A stretch of 64,000 nt of DNA, taken from Glandiceps talaboti. Lineage: Eukaryota; Hemichordata; Enteropneusta; Spengelidae. Position numbers and translations under genes: made by a program. This document shows positions 53,357 through 64,000 of this stretch, piece after piece. The stretch spans positions 20,264,181 through 20,328,180 of the forward strand of contig NC_135552.1 in the NCBI RefSeq assembly GCF_964340395.1, given 5' to 3'. The notes under the pieces were generated by a model that had not been told where the DNA came from, did not search any database, and was given only the letters and a program-made list of their open reading frames with translations. Each line of letters opens with the position of its first letter. Position 1 is the first letter of the stretch.

Positions 53357-54563
53357 ATACAAATCTTTGACTATGATATCCTTTAATTATATCTAGACAT
53401 ATATGTTGTAGGTTTGCACGTTTCAGATCAATCTGATTAAAATCAGATATCTAGGTTAGAGGTTCGATCTTCATTCTATCTTATGAATTATGTGCCTTTT
53501 TTTCATACACTTATTGTTTGTAGTTTATCCCCTTAATCGCTGTTCTCAACGCAAAAAAAGTTACTAGTGTACAAATAATGATACAAGCAAAAAAAGGAGT
53601 CAAATACAAATGTAAAAGATCTTTAAAGACCTAGTAGTCAATCTCTACATCAAATTTTAATTAGATTACTTTCAGATATTACTGTAAAAATGTGTCATAG
53701 GTCACTTTAGATCATTGACCCTGGGTTTATGGCATGGTGTCATGGACGAAGTCAAGACTCATAGATCTAGATAGCGAAGTGATAAGTAACTGACGAGTAT
53801 CTATCATGTTACTATATATCTCACTAAAGACACACGACTTGTCATATGCAGTGAGATATTAATTACAGTATGACCTCTAGTTACCGTATCTATTATAGTC
53901 TATATACTGATATAGAAACATGTCATTTATTTTCTATATTTACATATTTTTACTAGAATTTATCACGTCACTATCAAGATATTCTGGAAAAGTACACTTC
54001 CACGAGGGGTGGTATCTTTCGATGATCAAGTTGTAGGCCTATATCATTTCAGATGGCAATGAACTGCAATAAAAAAAATGACTATAATTTAACCCCTGGT
54101 GTTGACTAATGGTTCAATTTAGGATCACTTAGCCACGTATCAAGACTCTCTTATGGTATCCGATATTCCAGTATAATATGACTGGACGATACTAATGCGT
54201 TCAGGATTTTTTTACGATTAACAGGAAGTTTGTGTCAGTTTAATATGGATAATGTTATGACTATGACTAATGTATTCTTAGACGTATTACATCTTCAAAC
54301 TTCTATTGCCATGAAAAAGATATTAACAAAGAAAAAAGTAAGTCGGCGTTTAAGCATTAGATAATGATATAAATGTTATTGATTGTTACTGTAAAAGTGT
54401 AATGCAAAGTACTAGTAGTCGTGTACTAACTGCGGATCGAGTCGAGTCTGAAGATTGATTCAGGACAAGTAAAAGTTTTTGACAATGAGGGCGCACTTTC
54501 CAGGAAGCAAAACGGAAGCAGACGATCGACGACCAGCTGAGTTGAGCTGAGTCACTTTTTGTG

Positions 54564-54611
54564 ATGGCTGGTACAGATTTCCAGTTTTACATGGAATCAC
54601 ACTTCCGATGA
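54564..54611 (+). other. possible upstream ORF of IGHMBP2
   Basis: A 15-codon frame (ATG at 54564, TGA at 54609-54611) lies 120 bases before the IGHMBP2 start. If the transcript begins upstream of it, it could lower translation. The transcription start is unknown. Confidence 0.2.
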
Positions 54612-54730
54612 ATATGTGATAAACACCATCGAGTCAGCAGGGTTCCTTTCACCTTTCACCGACAGGGTATAGCGGAAGTAGACTTCGATATCCCTGACGA
54701 CATTGCAAAAGTTGAAAAGTTGTACACAAA

Positions 54731-64000
<9,270 letters not shown>

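Overview
The window looks like nuclear genomic DNA from an animal. It is AT-rich, all recognisable genes are split by GT-AG introns, one first intron is nearly 30 kb long, and simple-sequence repeats are abundant. The gene content (two GPI-type ephrins and an IGHMBP2 helicase) is metazoan. Repeat load and intron structure suggest a non-insect, probably marine, invertebrate (deuterostome or lophotrochozoan). This is inference, and I cannot name the species.

Layout: (1) 1-2.2 kb is the 5' flank of the first gene, with a long (TC)n tract. (2) 2.2-8.2 kb, plus strand: a four-exon ephrin gene (ephrin 1). (3) 8.2-14.2 kb: gene-free space with foldback elements and short tandem duplications. (4) 48.8-14.2 kb, minus strand: a second, five-exon ephrin gene (ephrin 2). 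It is convergent with the first and has a 29.6 kb intron 1 that holds only repeats and possible regulatory sequence. (5) 48.8-54.7 kb: intergenic space between the divergently oriented ephrin 2 and IGHMBP2 genes, dense in microsatellites, including a near-perfect palindrome centred on (TA)42. (6) 54.7-64.0 kb, plus strand: thirteen exons of IGHMBP2, covering the N-terminus to helicase motif VI. The gene runs off the right edge, so any R3H and AN1 zinc-finger domains are outside.

I rebuilt all three coding sequences by hand from splice sites. Exon phases are consistent throughout, and each complete ephrin gives an uninterrupted reading frame: 231 aa for ephrin 1 and 244 aa for ephrin 2. The ephrins share intron phases 2,1,1 and both end in a short hydrophobic tail typical of GPI-anchored ephrin-A ligands, so they are probably an old local duplication. 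IGHMBP2 is functionally unrelated.

The most unusual structure is in intron 5 of IGHMBP2. A 16-copy, 30-bp minisatellite starts right at the splice donor that follows the Walker A exon. Each unit carries a P-loop-like segment, and the array ends in a second, diverged copy of the Walker A coding sequence. The whole array is open in frame with the exon. Other points of note are a cluster of nuclear-receptor DR1 sites around a small cassette-like exon of ephrin 2, and a repeat pair whose only differences are at CpG sites.
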